A stretch of 9,723 bases of DNA from an uncultured Porphyromonas sp. Lineage in GTDB: Bacteria; Bacteroidota; Bacteroidia; Bacteroidales; Porphyromonadaceae. Under the pieces are notes generated by a model that saw nothing but the letters and a program-made list of their open reading frames with translations, was not told the origin of the DNA and made no database searches. Both the position numbers and the translations under genes were made by a program. The DNA lies in NCBI RefSeq assembly GCF_947254915.1, contig NZ_CAMYEZ010000088.1, positions 1 to 9,723 of the forward strand, given 5' to 3'. Below, one piece after another: positions 6,959 through 9,723 of the stretch. Every line of letters starts with the position of its first letter. Position 1 is the stretch's first letter.

Positions 6959-9256
6959 TTACTTGGCGATGCGGGTCGTGTCGTTGCCAACGAGGACGAT
7001 GTAGCTACCAGCAGGGAGTGCGCTGATGTCTAGCGTATGCTCAGTACTCAAGAGGAGTAGCTGACCTGTGTAATCGTAGAGGCGCACCTCAGTCCCCTCC
7101 GAAGCGCCAGCCACATCAAGGCGTGTACCTCCGTTACTCACATAAGCGACAACCTGGCTCTCTGTCAGCTGCTCAATCGCATTGACGAGCTTAAAGGTCG
7201 CCTGGATATTGGTAGCTACAGTAACTGTAAAGTCGTACCTAAAGCCTCTGTTTGCCAGCTTGGCAAGCTTCTCATCACCAGCCTGAAGCTTCGTCTCGCC
7301 CACCTGGAGCGTTTCTAGTTCATACTTGTCTGCAGGCGTCACCTCAACATACATCTTAGTGCCTGAGACGATAGAAGTGCCAGATGCAACTTCAGAGCCA
7401 TCGTTGTTAAAGAGTTTTACAGTTCCACCCTCAGCAGGATTGGACGTATAGGTTACAATAAACTTCTCTGCGACAGGCTTCTGAGCAATGGTGGCGACAA
7501 CAGAAGCATCGCCCTCTACGGTAAAGGTGTAGACAGAGCCATCGGCTGAGAGCATTTCCTTGGCAACAGGCTTATCATTGTTTGTATAGGTTACCTCGTA
7601 ACCATCATTAAGCGTTGCTTTGAGCGTAACCTTTGTGCCAATAGGCAATGGTGTAGGATTCTGCTCAATGATCTTACTTGGCTTACCACTGACGAGGTCC
7701 TCATAGGTAGCTTGGATTTCACCCTCAGTGCCCTTTACTCTAAAGGTGATTGTACCCTTTTTGGGGGTGACAGACGTTTTCTTCTTGAGGATAGGCTCTA
7801 CCTTGAGGTTGCCTTTGATGACGATCTCTGTTATGTTAGCGTTGTTTTGGTTAGGTTCTTTACGCTGGTCATCAATCATCCAGTGATCCATCTCGTAGCC
7901 CTCGGCAGGCTCCACCGCAAACGTAACCTTCGTGTCAAAGTCTACCATATCTCCATCATTGACAATCACTGTCATACCATAGTCACTATCGGTGTAAGAA
8001 GCTCTTAGGACACCAGTCTCCTTCCCTTGGTCATCCTTCTTAGGCTGTACCAGCGTGATCTTGCCCTCAGTGGGTTCAGCCTCCTTGAGGACGGGCTCTA
8101 CCTTGAGGTCTCCATTGACAGTGAGCTTTATCTTATTAGGTTCAACAGCGTCAAGTGCCTTAGGCTTGTCATTGACCTTCCAAGAGTCCATCTCATACCC
8201 ATCCTTAGGGGTTACTAGGAAAGTGACTTTGGTGCCGATCTTTACAGATTGCCCCTCTCGAATCGGGAGTTCATCACCATTCTCATCAAAGGTGTAAGCC
8301 CGCATCAAGCCTTCCGCCATCTTAGGCTGAACCATCGTAATCTTACCCTCTGTGGGTTGTGCAGAGCCACCTACCTTCTTGAGAATAGGCTCTACCTTGA
8401 GATTAGCATTGACGATGATACCCTTCGTGCTGGAGGTGCTTTCATCAGGCTTGTTATTGATCATCCAGTGATCCATCTCGTAGCCCTCGGCAGGCTTCAC
8501 CTCAAAGGTAACGTAGGCATCCGCAGGCACAGTGTTACTACCGGTCGTTAGAGCGGTCTTGTTACCATCCTTATTGTTGTAGTAGAAAGCGGTCATCGTG
8601 CCCTGACCCTCCTTAGGCTGGATCATTGTAACCGTGTAGTCCGAGGGAGTGGGCTGGGAGATCTCCTTGAGTTTGACAGAGATGGTGACATCCTTCTTTA
8701 CCGTATAGGTATAGCTGTAGTGTGTATACTTGCTATCAGAGGGTTCGTACGACTCTCCATCTATGAGCCACGCCTCAATGTCATAGCCTTTTGCAGGAGT
8801 TATGCTCATATGGATACTCGTACCTGAGTAGAGCTGATCGCCTGTTTTGACATATTTGCGAGTCTTTATGTTCATTACTGAGAGCGTGCCATTTTCTGGT
8901 GGGGTAATGGTGACTGTACACTTAGTGGCAGGCTTCACTTTGGCAGAGATAGTTAAGTCCTCACGGACAAACTCAAATTCACCAAGGCTATTCTTGATAG
9001 GCTTCTCGACACCATTGACGATGTAGTGTGTTGCCTCGTAACCCTCATCAGGAATCACCCGGATGGTCAGCATCTCATAATAGCCAACCTTGTCCCCACT
9101 GTGCACCTCCGTGGGATTGGAAACACTACCATAGGTCACCTTGATGGTAGCGTGCTCCACAGGCTCAATGGTTATTGTGTACTCCGCAGCCTGTGCCACT
9201 AGGGGCAACAAGAAGAAAGTACCCAACAGCGCTAAAGTAGATAACATTCGTTTCAT
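6959..9256 (-). CDS. Secreted InlB/Flg_new-like repeat protein with T9SS type-A sorting domain
   Basis: A 765-residue exported protein. Residues 1-24 are a signal peptide (basic start, hydrophobic core, VAQAA cleavage region). Seven beta-rich repeats of about 90 residues follow (about 25-110, 112-200, 207-295, 304-392, 398-492, 501-592, 598-690), each running TITxxxP...G-T..., a GTKVTFxVTP-like strand, DGYEMDHWxIN and a closing NLKVEPILKK-like strand. This is the pattern of divergent InlB B-repeats. Repeats 3-5 are the most alike. The tail (about 695-765) matches the T9SS type-A sorting domain: VRLYDYTGQLL, then LDISALPAGSYIVLV, ending in basic residues. Such proteins cross the outer membrane by T9SS, lose the tail and are attached to surface lipopolysaccharide or released. 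No enzymatic domain is seen, so an adhesive or structural role is inferred. An alternative start, Met4 (9247), would shorten the signal peptide slightly. It has its own leader and is convergent with the operon. Confidence 0.88.
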   Translation of the reverse strand: MKRMLSTLALLGTFFLLPLVAQAAEYTITIEPVEHATIKVTYGSVSNPTEVHSGDKVGYYEMLTIRVIPDEGYEATHYIVNGVEKPIKNSLGEFEFVREDLTISAKVKPATKCTVTITPPENGTLSVMNIKTRKYVKTGDQLYSGTSIHMSITPAKGYDIEAWLIDGESYEPSDSKYTHYSYTYTVKKDVTISVKLKEISQPTPSDYTVTMIQPKEGQGTMTAFYYNNKDGNKTALTTGSNTVPADAYVTFEVKPAEGYEMDHWMINNKPDESTSSTKGIIVNANLKVEPILKKVGGSAQPTEGKITMVQPKMAEGLMRAYTFDENGDELPIREGQSVKIGTKVTFLVTPKDGYEMDSWKVNDKPKALDAVEPNKIKLTVNGDLKVEPVLKEAEPTEGKITLVQPKKDDQGKETGVLRASYTDSDYGMTVIVNDGDMVDFDTKVTFAVEPAEGYEMDHWMIDDQRKEPNQNNANITEIVIKGNLKVEPILKKKTSVTPKKGTITFRVKGTEGEIQATYEDLVSGKPSKIIEQNPTPLPIGTKVTLKATLNDGYEVTYTNNDKPVAKEMLSADGSVYTFTVEGDASVVATIAQKPVAEKFIVTYTSNPAEGGTVKLFNNDGSEVASGTSIVSGTKMYVEVTPADKYELETLQVGETKLQAGDEKLAKLANRGFRYDFTVTVATNIQATFKLVNAIEQLTESQVVAYVSNGGTRLDVAGASEGTEVRLYDYTGQLLLLSTEHTLDISALPAGSYIVLVGNDTTRIAK
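7781..8638 (-). repeat. Three closely related coding repeats (repeats 3-5 of the T9SS protein)
   Basis: These repeats share VQPK or IQPK, GYEMDHW or GYEMDSW and LKVEPILKK or LKVEPVLKE. At DNA level 7875-7911 and 8460-8496 are identical over 37 bp, spaced 585 bp apart, showing recent duplication or gene conversion between repeats 3 and 5, while repeat 4 between them is more diverged. Confidence 0.85.
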
Positions 9257-9453
9257 AAGCGTATATGTTTTAAGTGTGAGTATTTGATATCTATCTATTC
9301 TATTGTCCTAAACACAGATTAAAGCACCTAGGAGTGTGTCAGATGGGTGTTAAGTCACAAGATGCAGCACTACCCACCTCCCTTCAAAGGGCTAAGATAG
9401 TAAAAAAAAGAAACAGATGCAAACAATCCCCCACTCTCTCCTCAGAGATGACA
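9257..9453 (-). promoter_or_regulatory. Leader and upstream region of the T9SS repeat protein
   Basis: No gene is present here. On the - strand the sequence just before the ATG is AT-rich (about 9257-9320), as is common for Bacteroidota leaders, without a Shine-Dalgarno site. An 8-base A run at 9402-9409 (T run on the - strand) lies just upstream of a CCCTTTG (9391-9385) that only loosely resembles a -7 box, and a - strand TTTG at 9423-9420 is too far away to be its partner. I cannot place the promoter with confidence. Confidence 0.35.
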
Positions 9454-9460
9454 CATCATA

Positions 9461-9476
9461 GCTCAGTAGTCTGAGC
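9461..9476. other. Perfect 6-bp hairpin in the right repeat copy
   Basis: GCTCAG (9461-9466) and CTGAGC (9471-9476) form a perfect stem with a TAGT loop. On the - strand it begins two bases after AGGCGTA, the same place as the unrelated-sequence hairpin in the left copy (220-243). Confidence 0.55.
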
Positions 9477-9568
9477 GGTACGCCTGACGACACACTAGGA
9501 GTATTATGCATTAAGACTCGCTACCGAGCGCTATAGACTCACTTGATGAGACTGTTGCAAAAGTCTCC

Positions 9569-9640
9569 CTAGGAGATCTAGCCCCACTAGGCACGCTAGA
9601 GCCACTAGATCCACTAGGTGCAGTAGTCTCCCTAGCCGAT
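9569..9640. repeat. Degenerate 9-bp tandem array with CTAG in strict phase
   Basis: CTAG starts at 9569, 9578, 9587, 9596, 9605, 9614 and 9632, exactly 9 bp apart. The one missing position (9623) holds GTAG. The 5 bases between are variable, most often ending in CCA, so only the palindromic core is kept. Open frames run through the array on both strands. Confidence 0.85.
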
Positions 9641-9723
9641 TCCTCCCGAGGAATTCGGAAATCTCCACGGAGCAAATGAAAATTCTCCACCGAGGGACGA
9701 AATAAAACTTCGGAAGAATGAAA

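Larger units (their letters stand above)
9454..9723 (-). repeat. Right copy of the composite intergenic repeat, inverted relative to 1-243
   Basis: Read on the - strand from 9723 inward, it repeats the order of the left copy: TTTCATTCTTCCGAAG, CCTCGGTGGAGAATTTTC, ATTCCTCGG, then GTGAGT-C-TATAGC (9542-9530) and TCAGGCGTA. The outer 54 bp match the left copy at 50 positions. This copy is longer because it contains a 9-bp-phased CTAG array where the left copy has unrelated sequence. No mobile-element gene accompanies it. Confidence 0.8.

Noticed and set aside
7712..8551. Several open frames on the + strand opposite the T9SS repeat protein
   Set aside because: They recur with similar peptides (LYLEV...) because the coding repeats on the other strand recur. 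They are shadows with no leader or codon support.
9452..9490. tRNA-like stretch (ATAGCTCAGTAGTCTGAGC resembles a tRNA D arm)
   Set aside because: No acceptor stem, anticodon stem or TpsiC arm can be formed around it. The similarity is a 6-bp hairpin inside the composite repeat.
9569..9640. CRISPR array
   Set aside because: The period is 9 bp with a 4-bp core, far below CRISPR repeat and spacer sizes, and no cas gene is present.
1..9723. Composite transposon bounded by inverted repeats
   Set aside because: No transposase, integrase or target-site duplication is visible, and the enclosed genes are ordinary chromosomal housekeeping or envelope genes.

Overview
The window looks like a piece of a Bacteroidota chromosome, most likely the genus Porphyromonas. 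Three things support this: a secreted protein ending in a type IX secretion (T9SS) type-A sorting domain, Bacteroidota-type promoter boxes (TACCTTTG, fitting TAnnTTTG) in place of -10/-35 boxes, and weak or absent Shine-Dalgarno sites. Base composition is close to balanced by eye. The genus is an inference from gene content and style; no rRNA or marker gene is present.

Layout. Positions 1-243 hold a composite non-coding repeat. pepD (347-1789, +) is a single-gene unit with its own promoter and an intrinsic terminator at 1814-1852. A second promoter near 1970 opens a four-gene + strand operon: plsC-type acyltransferase (2031-2780), low-molecular-weight protein tyrosine phosphatase (2761-3270, start inside plsC), an EptA-type phosphoethanolamine transferase (3340-5103), and a second protein of the same fold (5100-6764, ATGA overlap). 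A convergent intergenic region with hairpins (6765-6958) separates this operon from a single - strand gene (6959-9256), a secreted seven-repeat InlB/Flg_new-like protein with a T9SS sorting tail. Positions 9257-9453 are its leader. Positions 9454-9723 hold an inverted copy of the left-end repeat, with an added array of CTAG tetranucleotides spaced exactly 9 bp apart.

Function. The operon reads as an envelope-lipid module: phosphatidic acid synthesis (PlsC), a tyrosine phosphatase of the kind that controls surface polysaccharide and community behaviour, and a lipid A or other headgroup modification enzyme. The most interesting protein is the fourth. It keeps the five-helix membrane domain and the sulfatase-like periplasmic fold but has lost the nucleophilic Thr, the Asp-His metal pair and the accessory histidines, so it looks like a translationally coupled pseudoenzyme partner of the active transferase.

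The ends. Both window ends lie in the same repeat family, in inverted orientation, with 50 of 54 bases identical over the outermost block and a second, weaker homologous block further in. The window may therefore be a whole draft contig broken at repeats, or a segment bounded by inverted repeats.
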